Source: Prosthecobacter gellanilyticus
Lineage (GTDB): Bacteria; Verrucomicrobiota; Verrucomicrobiia; Verrucomicrobiales; Verrucomicrobiaceae
Reading direction: 5' to 3'
DNA: 64,000 nt
NCBI RefSeq assembly: GCF_007992435.1
Contig: NZ_BKAG01000040.1
Span: forward strand, 1-64,000
The notes under the pieces are model-generated. The model did no database searches and was not told the DNA's origin. It worked only from the letters and a program-made list of their open reading frames with translations. The number at the start of each line of letters is the position of its first letter. Position 1 is the first letter of the stretch. The translations under genes and the position numbers were made by a program. This document shows positions 1 through 7,311 of this stretch, piece after piece.

Positions 1-370
1 CCGTCCTCGTTTTCGACGAAAGATCACCGTGACATGTCACGTTTGTCACGTGATTTGTCACGTTCGTTACGGCCTCCGTGACGGATGTCACGTCACGCGT
101 GACGGATGTCACATGATCCGTCACGGGCGTCACGCATGGCGTTGCTGGAGTGATCTGCGTCTCCTCGGCAGTCAAATTTTGCGGCTTCCGGGCGGGTGCT
201 TGTTCCTTCAGCCGCTGCCGATACCGCGCCTGCCTCACCGCCGCCGCGCTCCGCCCATTCACCCCCTCCGCACTCTGCGCCATCATCTGCGCATGGCTCT
301 CCCTCGCCTGAAGGATAAAATCAGCAATCAAGCATCCGAGTTCTACGGGAGTAAGTTCAATCATATTCAT
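1..370 (-). CDS. Partial protein with Val-Thr tandem repeats, possible phage-replication type
   Basis: This minus-strand frame runs off the left edge of the window, so the C-terminus is missing. I read it by hand from ATG at 370 (second ATG at 364). It begins MNMIELTPVELG, has a basic stretch with RQARYRQRLKEQ near residue 50, and then a run of VT pairs spaced by 1-3 residues (VTPVTDHVTSVT, then VTSVTEAVTNVT). Proteins with a basic RYRxRLK segment followed by VTxVT runs are common beside phage and plasmid replication genes. That link is from general knowledge, not a search. The frame stays open upstream to a GTG at 535, so a longer N-terminus is possible. No clear Shine-Dalgarno sequence is visible. 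The repeats come from GTGAC/GTCAC motifs in the DNA. Function unknown. Confidence 0.55.
   Translation of the reverse strand, partial: MNMIELTPVELGCLIADFILQARESHAQMMAQSAEGVNGRSAAAVRQARYRQRLKEQAPARKPQNLTAEETQITPATPCVTPVTDHVTSVTRDVTSVTEAVTNVTNHVTNVTCHGDLSSKTRT
27..136. repeat. GTGAC/GTCAC short-repeat tract
   Basis: The pentamers GTCAC and GTGAC occur about a dozen times within 110 bases, in both orientations and with irregular spacing. On the minus strand they encode the Val-Thr repeats of the partial gene at 1-370. The spacing is too short and irregular for a CRISPR array. The tract is best read as a coding minisatellite. Confidence 0.6.
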
Positions 371-548
371 GACGTGCTGGATGGTTTGGGTCGAAGTCTC
401 GAAGCTGTGGAAGACCCCCGCAAAATAGCCATTTCCCCCGCCATGAAAGGTGCCCAAGCGGACCCTTTGGACACCGTGGCTTTTCGTCGTCGACAATACG
501 GCTGACAAACCGGCAGTTCCGTGAATGATCCGCACAGTTCAGCCAACG

Positions 549-983
549 ATGAAAATCGAGAACATCACTTTCTGTCACTCACTCACGCTAGGCCCTCTAT
601 GTGACGGCGGACGTGTCGCATTCACCATCGAGCCAGGATCGCCAGCATCGGTGGGGCCGGGCGTCTACGTCGTCTTTGAAGACGAGAAGATCGTTTACAT
701 CGGGTCTTATCAGTCCGGTGTGGCCAAGAGATGGCTTTATCTGCGGAAGCAGGATGTCTACCATTTCAAAAAACCACTGGTGGCAGATTCATTGAGCAGA
801 GGAGCCATTCTCAAAGTTTTTGCTCAAGATGAACGAGACATCAAAGAGCAGCTCGGATGTGGCGATAATGTCTGGGTCAACTCGGCAGGCATTGAAGCAA
901 GATTGATCTCCATCTTCCACCCCCCATGGAACAATCAGGGGAAGAAGGCCCCGCTCGTCGTGGTCCAAACAGCAACAGCCTGA
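549..983 (+). CDS. Small GIY-YIG domain protein
   Basis: About 144 residues from ATG 549; an upstream in-frame ATG at 525 is possible. Near residue 38 there is GVYVVF followed by KIVYIGS, matching the GIY and YIG halves of a GIY-YIG nuclease core. The C-terminal part has IEARLI (candidate catalytic Glu) and HPPWNNQGK, a typical end of the fold. GIY-YIG proteins cut DNA in repair, restriction or mobile elements. The protein is nearly all domain, with no recognition module visible, so target and role cannot be told. It sits next to a phage-like fragment, which fits an accessory origin. The middle has fewer canonical residues than homing-type enzymes. Confidence 0.6.
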   Translation: MKIENITFCHSLTLGPLCDGGRVAFTIEPGSPASVGPGVYVVFEDEKIVYIGSYQSGVAKRWLYLRKQDVYHFKKPLVADSLSRGAILKVFAQDERDIKEQLGCGDNVWVNSAGIEARLISIFHPPWNNQGKKAPLVVVQTATA

Positions 984-1102
984 GCCGGGTTTGTGATTGG
1001 TGAGAAAAGATCTTCGGCTTTTCGTCACCACAACATCAACCATTTGTCCAGGGAGGTGAGATGGCTGCGATGACGCCAGCAGCAAGGCAGTTTATTCAAA
1101 GG

Positions 1103-1828
1103 CTAGATCGCTCGCTCCGGCAAGCCCAAGCCCTTCCTTCCCAAGGCATCGATCCAGCGATCGTAGAACTCCTTGGCACACTGCAATTGAGCCCTGTTGA
1201 AGAATAAAGTGACATTGCGATCTGAACGACTGCTAACTCGAACTAAAAATTGTCCCGAATCATCCAGCGCCAGGGTGTTGTCTTCGTCGTGTTGGATACT
1301 CCTGAAGGTCCAAACCTTTCGGGCTTTCTTGATGGCCGTGATGATGACCTCAACATTTGAATGATAGTCCAAGTTCACGTTGAAACAGTAAGTCATCACG
1401 CCTCTGACCAGGTAAAAGGGACGTTGGTATAGTGCTACCAAGCCCGACAGTTCGGCCATTTTCAATAGAGTGCTCTCGAACGATGTGAATCTGTATGCCA
1501 TATCCTGCCCCCAGAGGATCAAATAAAAGAATGCTGTCTGGCCATCGGAAGCAACGGCGATGCAAGGTCCATCACGCTCAAACCCGATCATAATGGCGTC
1601 GCTAGGAACATATGACCCATCACCTGACGGCACGTTCTCCCCAACCGGTCGGACGGAACCCGCGAATAGATCGATTCGGCCACAATAGCTGCCAGGGCCC
1701 AGGCTTTTGTAGATATCAATCAGATCTGACTCATCGACTCCAGGCAGGTGAATGACCTTGGAAAGAAAGCCATCATCACAAACTTTTTGACCAATGATGG
1801 GAATGTCGGAGAAATCAATGTTAGGCAT
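1103..1828 (-). CDS. Hypothetical protein, weak SUKH/SMI1-like look
   Basis: 241 residues from ATG 1828; no signal peptide or membrane segment. I do not recognise it securely. The central part (DAIMIGFERDG, then an aromatic strand FFYLILWG and TSFESTLLKMAEL) resembles the layout of SMI1/KNR4 (SUKH) immunity-type proteins, where strands are followed by a helix beginning SFxxFL; this is only an impression. Base composition is more AT-rich than the surrounding genes, which hints at acquisition. It lies 39 bases downstream of the ATP-grasp gene on the same strand, so the two may be cotranscribed. Confidence 0.6.
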   Translation of the reverse strand: MPNIDFSDIPIIGQKVCDDGFLSKVIHLPGVDESDLIDIYKSLGPGSYCGRIDLFAGSVRPVGENVPSGDGSYVPSDAIMIGFERDGPCIAVASDGQTAFFYLILWGQDMAYRFTSFESTLLKMAELSGLVALYQRPFYLVRGVMTYCFNVNLDYHSNVEVIITAIKKARKVWTFRSIQHDEDNTLALDDSGQFLVRVSSRSDRNVTLFFNRAQLQCAKEFYDRWIDALGRKGLGLPERAI

Positions 1829-1867
1829 TTGGCATTTTGGGAAAGAAATCTCGAAAAGTCTGATCCA

Positions 1868-2605
1868 TCACAGGTGCAGCAGCGCGCTGGCCAGGGCATC
1901 CACATCGCTGTCATAGATACCGGCCGAGTTTAGGTTGTTGATCTCCACGATCTTCCACCCCTCGCCCACCAAGCCCAGATCAATGGCGAAGGCATCATCG
2001 ATGAAGCCTGCTTGCAGAATGCGCTCCAGATCCTGCCACTCACCATCTCCGCGAGTGACCCGCGCATGCCTGGCCTGCCCGTTGATCCGGTAGCGTGATC
2101 CCGTCACAATGCTGCCGCCGACCACAAAGAACCGCGCCTCATGCCGGATGTCCGCCAGATCGCATACCCACACCAGTTCGTTCTCCACGGCATCGATGAA
2201 CGATGTGCTCAGCTGCACCTTTTCCAGATCAGCCTGGCTCTCCACCACACAGCCGGTGAAAAACTTCTCCGTTTTCGGCTTTAGAAATTGAGGCCGGATG
2301 ATCTCCAGATCTCCCCACCTGCACCAATAACCGTTTCCATTGATCCAGTCGTCAGCCGGATAAACCCCATCCTCAATCGGCAGGAACGATTTAAACACAG
2401 GCCATCCCCGTTCCCGGCTCAGGTTGATGAAACGGTTCGAGCCGAACACCAGATCCGGCGTCCAAGAACTCTCGCGCACAATCTCTGTCGTGAACGGCAC
2501 CACGTCAGCCATCTCCAGATCCGCATCCCGCTCCATCAGCGCCTGCAGAAACCGGTCATAATGCGCCTCCCTCCAGATGTTCTTTTGGCACAGCACCTTC
2601 TTCAT
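1868..2605 (-). CDS. ATP-grasp domain protein (R2K/DUF4343-like)
   Basis: 245 residues from ATG 2605. The C-terminal half has the ATP-grasp features EARFFVVGG, AIDLGL and the metal/phosphate-binding strand EGWKIVEINNLNSAG, then a short helix with YDSDVDAL. Small stand-alone ATP-grasp proteins of the R2K/DUF4343 type are thought to form peptide or amide bonds in bacterial conflict and tailoring systems; the substrate cannot be read from sequence. The N-terminal half is less conserved. It lies between the DUF2235 lipoprotein gene (79-base gap) and the hypothetical gene at 1103-1828, all on the minus strand, so a three-gene unit is possible. Confidence 0.7.
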   Translation of the reverse strand: MKKVLCQKNIWREAHYDRFLQALMERDADLEMADVVPFTTEIVRESSWTPDLVFGSNRFINLSRERGWPVFKSFLPIEDGVYPADDWINGNGYWCRWGDLEIIRPQFLKPKTEKFFTGCVVESQADLEKVQLSTSFIDAVENELVWVCDLADIRHEARFFVVGGSIVTGSRYRINGQARHARVTRGDGEWQDLERILQAGFIDDAFAIDLGLVGEGWKIVEINNLNSAGIYDSDVDALASALLHL

Positions 2606-2684
2606 GGGCAGGTCATTGTAAGGCTAGTCTTCGTTCCTCGCTTGAACCGTAAGACTCAAGCAACACAACTCTCGCAGGCGAATG

Positions 2685-4202
2685 TCAAGGCCTTGCGGGT
2701 TGAGCAGGTGTTTCAGCGGGAGATGGAGATGGGGGTTCCGCAGGCTTGGGAGCGGGAGTTTCATTCCACGCAGCCGCCATCTGGGTGATGGACAACGGCT
2801 GGGTGTTCTCCGGCAGCGCCTTTTCCGGGCTCACTCCGGTATCGTCATGCAGCACCAGCCCCAGCTTCTGAAGATAGGCGGTCTGGGCTTCACGATTTCG
2901 CGGCACACCCGCCACATCTAGGATCTGGCCGTTACCAGCCTTTCCTCGCACACTGTTGCTGGTGTTGTAGACCACATAGCGGGGCCGGTTCTCCTCAGGA
3001 TGCGCATCACCGTCGGCACGGCGGAACACCGTGCGGTCGATGTGCGCCCCGGCCGGCACCTTTCTTGCCACATTATCACTGGTTAGGCGGTGCATCCACA
3101 GGTCCTCGGGGTGGTGCAGCAGCGCCAGTGAGTCTTCATACACCTTGGTCTCCTTCGTGGCGATGCCGCGCTGCTTCATCACCCGGTGTAGCCAGTTGAA
3201 AGAAGCGCCCGACATGTCGTTCGAGTCGGTGTAGCCGCCGCCCACGTCCGAATGCGCACCCGGGAACCATACCTCATACACATTCGTCGCCACGGGATCG
3301 ATGGGCGCGCCCATCGGCAGAGGCTCAAACTTGCTGCGCCGGTCATCCAGGGACAGCGCGTGGACAATCGTGTCGATGTTCGGATAAGCCCCCACCTTGT
3401 AGAGCTGGCGGCCGTTTTCGGGCTCGCCCAGCCTGCTCAGCTTCGTGAAGGACAAACCCGGCACCGTGTCCCAGATGGCCAGCAGCTTGATGCGCGGTTC
3501 ACCCCATTGAAACTCCGGATGCTTCGCCTTCATCGCCGTCTGCAGTTTGACCCGGTTGGCCGCCAGATGGGTCTTCCACCCCGCAGTGCCGCCTTCACGC
3601 GACTCCTCCGTGGTCAGGTCCACAAGGTTCTCCCGGCAGTATTTCCACACATCGTCCGCCAAGGCATCGAGCTTCCGCTTCTCCTCGGCGGTTGGCAGAG
3701 TTCCCTGCCGATGCCAGTGCTCCATGTGCGGCACACCGCAATGCGCCATCAGCCCCGCCAGCATTCGCGCCTGGAAGGCACCACGACTGAATCCGAAAAC
3801 CAGGATCGTGTCCTTCGGCAGTCCGCCCTCCGTCTCCGGATCTCGATGCCTCCAGTTCCTGGCCAGGAACTTGTAGCCGTCGAGCACACGCTGGTTCATC
3901 CCCGCTCCAAAAATCTTCCCTGACAGGCTGTCAGTGCCCACGCCTTCCACGTAAAGACAAGGCCGCGCAGGATCTTCCGCAGTCGCCCCCACTTCAAAGC
4001 GCCGGCGCACGTTGGTGCGCGCTGACCACGTGTTCGCCGTCCCATCAAAGTACACCTCCATCTGCCTCGGACTCGTCCAGTCTGCACGCGTCAGTTTCCG
4101 GTTCGCCGCCGTGTTCGGCACCTCCTGCACCTGATAGTTATAAGTGAGGCACGAGGGCAGCAGTGAGACCGCCAGAGAAGCAAACAGGAATTTCCAAGCC
4201 AT
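2685..4202 (-). CDS. DUF2235 alpha/beta-hydrolase lipoprotein
   Basis: 505 residues. The N-terminus is a lipoprotein signal with lipobox LLPSC (Cys near residue 18), so the mature protein should be membrane anchored. QMEVYFDGTANTW is the usual DUF2235 start, and VFGFSRGAFQARM carries the GxSxG nucleophile elbow. HSDVGGGY supplies the conserved later HxDxGGGY element. Family members include type VI secretion phospholipase effectors (Tle1) and uncharacterised hydrolases. Here there is no VgrG or other T6SS gene nearby, and a lipid-anchored form argues for an envelope hydrolase rather than an injected effector. The C-terminus is Pro/Ala/Glu rich. Confidence 0.8.
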   Translation of the reverse strand: MAWKFLFASLAVSLLPSCLTYNYQVQEVPNTAANRKLTRADWTSPRQMEVYFDGTANTWSARTNVRRRFEVGATAEDPARPCLYVEGVGTDSLSGKIFGAGMNQRVLDGYKFLARNWRHRDPETEGGLPKDTILVFGFSRGAFQARMLAGLMAHCGVPHMEHWHRQGTLPTAEEKRKLDALADDVWKYCRENLVDLTTEESREGGTAGWKTHLAANRVKLQTAMKAKHPEFQWGEPRIKLLAIWDTVPGLSFTKLSRLGEPENGRQLYKVGAYPNIDTIVHALSLDDRRSKFEPLPMGAPIDPVATNVYEVWFPGAHSDVGGGYTDSNDMSGASFNWLHRVMKQRGIATKETKVYEDSLALLHHPEDLWMHRLTSDNVARKVPAGAHIDRTVFRRADGDAHPEENRPRYVVYNTSNSVRGKAGNGQILDVAGVPRNREAQTAYLQKLGLVLHDDTGVSPEKALPENTQPLSITQMAAAWNETPAPKPAEPPSPSPAETPAQPARP

Positions 4203-4415
4203 AAACTTATGAATGAGCCTGCCGACCTTAAGATCAATCTCAAAAGATTAGATCGTCATCATCCCTCCCCTCAATCTTCTGACCAAACCACTGTCAACCA
4301 TCGTCAACGGCGGAGCCCTCAACCGCCGTCAACTTCTGTTCTTCTGTGAACAACTTTCCCGTCCCATAAGTTGCCCGCCGCCGTTCTCTCTCCATCACTC
4401 AGCCATCGTCAGTGA

Positions 4416-4646
4416 ATGGACTCTTCCCCACGCAAACCCAATTCGACTTCCGGACAGGCCGGGAAACCAGCCTCGCGGGGTCGCTCACCAGCGAAGACGA
4501 ACGATCAACTTGCTCTGCCCTTAACCGACTCCGAGCGAAAGGCCTCGCGGAAGCAGCTCGACTCGCTCCATCCCGGCAATCGCTTACGCCTGATGTTTGG
4601 GCAGCCCTTGTTGCCGCCCGAGCCCGAGAGTGGAAAGTCCCACTGA
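4416..4646 (+). CDS. Small conserved-looking protein overlapping the next gene
   Basis: 76 residues from ATG 4416. The first 30 are Ser/Pro/Lys rich; the rest (LALPLTDSERKA, then LDSLHPGNRLRLMFG) looks like real protein with charged helices. It shares DNA with a second open frame that continues to 5317. I believe similar small proteins ending NRLRLMFG precede the same downstream family in other bacteria, but this is memory only. The stop at 4644-4646 overlaps the region where recognisable sequence of the downstream protein begins, which suggests translational coupling or a frameshift. Confidence 0.5.
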   Translation: MDSSPRKPNSTSGQAGKPASRGRSPAKTNDQLALPLTDSERKASRKQLDSLHPGNRLRLMFGQPLLPPEPESGKSH

Positions 4647-5317
4647 TCCGCCTGGAAGGCCTCGGCCTGGCTCGTGATGCCGATGGCATGCTCGAGAGCA
4701 AAACCATGCTGCCGCTGAAAACAGGCGCGGAGGCCAGCCCCTTCATGGACCGCGAGTGGCAGGTCGTGTATAAACTCTTCCCGCTGCACTCCAGCGGCGG
4801 TCTCGGCAAGACCTTTGAGATCGAGCGCATGACCGATGGCGACGGCTTCGAAATGACCGTGCGTGATGCCGTGCTCCCGGAAACCCTGGAGAAGCTCATG
4901 ATCCTGCATGATGCCGGCGCGCATCCCACCGAGATCGTCGGCATTGATGACCAGGGGGACTACCTCGTCGTGAAGCAGCCGCTCGCCTTCCCGCACGAGG
5001 ATCTGGATGCCGACCGCATCGTCGCCGTGGAGCGCGTCCGCGCCGTGCCCTGCAAAGCCCGCTTCCGCCGCAATGTCTGGGTGCTCTGGATGCACTCCCA
5101 AGCCTGGATCATGAGTGACCTCCACCCCGGGAACATCATGCGCGAGCCCGATGGCCAGCCCTGCATCATCGATGCCCTCCTCGCCCCCATCGCCCCCGGC
5201 ATGATCGAGACCGACCGCTTCCTCCGCGAAGCCGTCGAAGACGCCCGCGCCTGGCGCGAAGACCGCCCCCGCAAAGGCAGTGATCCCTTCGCCCTCGTCT
5301 GCGACGACGACCTCTGA
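4643..5317 (+). CDS. Protein with kinase-like fold motifs, function unknown
   Basis: The frame is open from GTG 4412, but sequence that reads like a folded protein starts near 4643 (LIRLEGLGLARDADG), inside the end of the 4416-4646 gene. No ATG/GTG lies there until ATG 4688, so the true start is uncertain: CTG 4643, ATG 4688, GTG 4412 or a frameshift product. VVYKLF (Lys at 4772-4774) resembles the beta-3 lysine strand of protein-kinase-like proteins. SDLHPGNIM at 5114-5140 resembles the HxDLHPGNIL catalytic loop of UbiB/aminoglycoside kinase types, followed by CIIDALL in place of the DFG strand. This is inference from motif order; activity is unproven. Confidence 0.6.
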   Translation: MIRLEGLGLARDADGMLESKTMLPLKTGAEASPFMDREWQVVYKLFPLHSSGGLGKTFEIERMTDGDGFEMTVRDAVLPETLEKLMILHDAGAHPTEIVGIDDQGDYLVVKQPLAFPHEDLDADRIVAVERVRAVPCKARFRRNVWVLWMHSQAWIMSDLHPGNIMREPDGQPCIIDALLAPIAPGMIETDRFLREAVEDARAWREDRPRKGSDPFALVCDDDL

Positions 5318-5326
5318 CCTTGGACT

Positions 5327-5370
5327 GCGGCAGCCCTGCTGCCGCTTTCTCCAGGCCAGCCCTGCTGGCC
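5327..5370 (+). repeat. Two hairpins with a shared CCCTG loop
   Basis: Just after the stop at 5317 there are two adjacent perfect hairpins: gcggcag/ctgccgc (5327-5345) and ggccag/ctggcc (5354-5370). Both have the same loop, CCCTG, but different stems. This looks like a dispersed palindromic repeat family and could also slow or end transcription. There is no T-run, so it is not a classical terminator. Confidence 0.6.
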
Positions 5371-5397
5371 GCCGCCAACACCCAAGACGCGAGGAGT

Positions 5398-5586
5398 CTA
5401 ATTTCCCTTGGGTGGCAAGGCAGGAGGCTGCGCCTTTTCGGCCTCTGATTTCCCCTTCTTGTTGAGGAAAACCACCAGCACAATCACCCCCGCCACCATC
5501 GCCAGCGCCATGAGTAGCAGAATGCCCAGAATGATCAGTTCGGGAGTGCCCAAGGGACCGATGCCAGCAAGCATGGGATAGCTCAT
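5398..5586 (-). CDS. Small single-pass membrane protein
   Basis: 62 residues from ATG 5586; an in-frame start at 5616 adds ten unlikely residues. The N-terminus has LGTPELIILG, which looks like the start of TatA/TatE proteins. A membrane segment of about 25 residues follows, then a short Lys/Glu tail with prolines. It lacks the amphipathic helix of TatA after the membrane segment, so I do not call it tatA. It lies 85 bases downstream of purE on the same strand. Confidence 0.55.
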   Translation of the reverse strand: MSYPMLAGIGPLGTPELIILGILLLMALAMVAGVIVLVVFLNKKGKSEAEKAQPPALPPKGN

Positions 5587-5633
5587 AAACCTCAGCCTAG
5601 CGCCAAAGCCTCCCAAGAAGCAAGATCTTAAGA

Positions 5634-5662
5634 ATCTGTGCCCTCTGCGCTATCTGCGGTTA
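5634..5662 (-). repeat. 29-bp dispersed repeat, copy 1
   Basis: Between the small membrane gene and purE. Its reverse complement matches the stretch at 48021-48049 at 28 of 29 positions. Both copies lie at or just beyond the 3' end of a gene. It appears to be an intergenic repeat family. Confidence 0.7.
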
Positions 5663-5670
5663 GGCAAAGG

Positions 5671-6177
5671 TTAGGCCTTCACCTCCACCTCAAGCTCCTT
5701 CTGGCTCGCGATCACCTTCGCGGTCTGGCGCTCACGGAAGCTCTTCAGCTTCGCGGCCAGCTCCGGGCTCTCATTCGCCAGCATGGACACCGCAAAGAGC
5801 CCTGCATTCAGAGCGCCCGCATTGCCGATCGCAAAGGTGGCCACAGGAATGCCGCCTGGCATCTGCACGATGGAGTAAAGACTGTCCATCCCGCTGAGCG
5901 CACGGCTCTGCACCGGCACACCCAGCACGGGCAGCGTGGTCATGCTGGCCGTCATGCCCGGCAGATGCGCCGCGCCGCCTGCACCCGCGATGATGCACTT
6001 CAGCCCCCGGCTCTCAGCGCTGGTGGCATACTCATACATGATCTGCGGCGTGCGGTGCGCGCTCACCACCTTCTTTTCATAAGGCACGCCAAAGTCTTCC
6101 AGCACTTGCGCTGCGTTTTGCATGGTGGGCCAGTCCGAGCTGGAGCCCATGATGATGCCGACGAGAGGTTGACTCAT
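5671..6177 (-). CDS. purE: N5-carboxyaminoimidazole ribonucleotide mutase PurE
   Basis: 168 residues, full family length. It converts N5-CAIR to CAIR in purine biosynthesis. The N-terminal nucleotide-binding motif GIIMGSSSDWPTM, the loop SAHRTP and GAGGAAHLPGM are the standard PurE active-site elements. FAIGNAGALNAGL completes the C-terminal part. ATG 6177 gives the expected N-terminus. The usual partner purK is not in the window. The gene lies downstream of a membrane-protein gene on the same strand. Confidence 0.96.
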   Translation of the reverse strand: MSQPLVGIIMGSSSDWPTMQNAAQVLEDFGVPYEKKVVSAHRTPQIMYEYATSAESRGLKCIIAGAGGAAHLPGMTASMTTLPVLGVPVQSRALSGMDSLYSIVQMPGGIPVATFAIGNAGALNAGLFAVSMLANESPELAAKLKSFRERQTAKVIASQKELEVEVKA

Positions 6178-6235
6178 AAGATTAGGTTAGGATTCAACTA
6201 GCGCGCAGCCACCGCCAGCGCAAGCAGCACCATCA

Positions 6236-6925
6236 TCACGCCTCGGCCTTCCGCGCCAGCAGCGTCATGATCAGGATGAAGAAGCACATGACCACCGAGA
6301 ACAGCGGGAACTGCAGCGCTGAGGGCAGGCTGTAAACCAGCGCCAGTGTGGGGATCCACACCAGCCAGTTGGTCACCATCACGGTCGGGCACACCCGCAG
6401 CCAGAAATCCCGGTCCAGCGAGGCCCGCGTGCGGCTCCAGGATCCCCCCGCATCCGCCCAGCGCATGGCGATCAGCACCGTGGGCACAAACCAGATCGGG
6501 CTCATCAGAAACTGGTCCACCGCCACCTTTATGGCCAGCGTGCGCGCATCATTCCCCGTGCCAAACAGCCAGCCCTGGAAGCGGTAAAACAGATCGATCT
6601 CCATTCCGCGGTATCCCCAGAACGCCGAAAGCAGCAGCACCCGCATGCCCCGACCTTCCGCCGGCAGCGTGCCCATCATTCCCTGCACGAGAGTCGGCAG
6701 CAGCACCGCCGCAAACACCGTCGAGGCCGAGGAAAACGCAAAGGACCACTTCAGCTTGAACTCACCCACCTGATTCCAAACCTCTGCCACATCAGGCACC
6801 AGATAGTAACTCCCCACCAGCAGCATCACGACCGCATTCAGCACCAGACAAGGGATCTTGTTTTGCCGGAACACCTCCCCGATCGCCGCCGCGATCCCGG
6901 GAGTCTTGATAGAAGTGGAAGCCAT
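6236..6925 (-). CDS. Multi-pass membrane protein, faint Mpv17-like resemblance
   Basis: About 229 residues from ATG 6925. An upstream in-frame start at 6985 exists, but gggag lies some eight bases before 6925 and decides the start. About five hydrophobic segments are visible. The C-terminal half (VDQFLMSPIWFVP, then NWLVWIPTLALVYSLP and a last segment) recalls the DQ...P and W..WP signature order of Mpv17/PMP22 proteins. That resemblance is by eye only. No active-site residues can be pointed to. It lies 58 bases upstream of purE on the same strand. Confidence 0.7.
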   Translation of the reverse strand: MASTSIKTPGIAAAIGEVFRQNKIPCLVLNAVVMLLVGSYYLVPDVAEVWNQVGEFKLKWSFAFSSASTVFAAVLLPTLVQGMMGTLPAEGRGMRVLLLSAFWGYRGMEIDLFYRFQGWLFGTGNDARTLAIKVAVDQFLMSPIWFVPTVLIAMRWADAGGSWSRTRASLDRDFWLRVCPTVMVTNWLVWIPTLALVYSLPSALQFPLFSVVMCFFILIMTLLARKAEA

Positions 6926-7311
6926 TGAAAAGTCTCCCGCTCCATGTCCGCGAATCCCACCTCGGGCAAGCGAGATGCTTCTCACGATCTCAACACAAAC
7001 CGAACATAGGTCTTATAGATCGCATGCGTCCCATCAGACCTATCTCAGAAGCATACCTCCCACGGCGATCCACCTGCCTCGAAGCCCAACGTGGCTTCCG
7101 CATCACAAAGTGGAACAGGTTTTTAACCTGTTTCGTGTTACGCCAGATGATCCGTGTCATCCCCCAGACAGTTTCAAAAAACTGCCCCCCGCCCCCGTTC
7201 CGCCGGGTCATTCGTGTCATCCACCAGACAGGTTAAAAACCTGTCCCACTTTCCCCGAACCCCAACGTGGGTTCCGTCTCTTTAAACCGCTCCGTCACCA
7301 CCAGCCATCCC
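6926..7311. repeat. Gene-free stretch with several small hairpins
   Basis: No gene is supported here. Four or more perfect hairpins are present: 7081-7098 (gaagcc/ggcttc, loop CAACGT), 7115-7131 (acaggtt/aacctgt), 7169-7184 (cagttt/aaactg) and 7228-7244 (acaggtt/aacctgt again). A fifth at 7257-7274 uses gaaccc/gggttc with the same CAACGT loop. The 7110-7133 and 7228-7247 segments are inverted copies of each other. Stems with compensating changes and equal loops suggest selected RNA or DNA hairpins of a repeat family. Confidence 0.6.

Noticed and set aside
27..136. Possible CRISPR array
   Set aside because: The repeated unit is only five to six bases, irregularly spaced and coding on the minus strand.
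29..505. Plus-strand 158-residue frame rich in CHV repeats
   Set aside because: It is the antisense reading of the VT-repeat gene; composition is unnatural (His/Cys/Arg) and it starts with GTG without a ribosome site.
2685..4202. Type VI secretion effector Tle1
   Set aside because: Lipoprotein signal and absence of VgrG/immunity neighbours argue against a secreted effector; kept as a DUF2235 lipoprotein.
5398..5586. tatA/tatE
   Set aside because: The LGTPELIIL start is suggestive, but the amphipathic helix and conserved FG motif after the membrane segment are missing.
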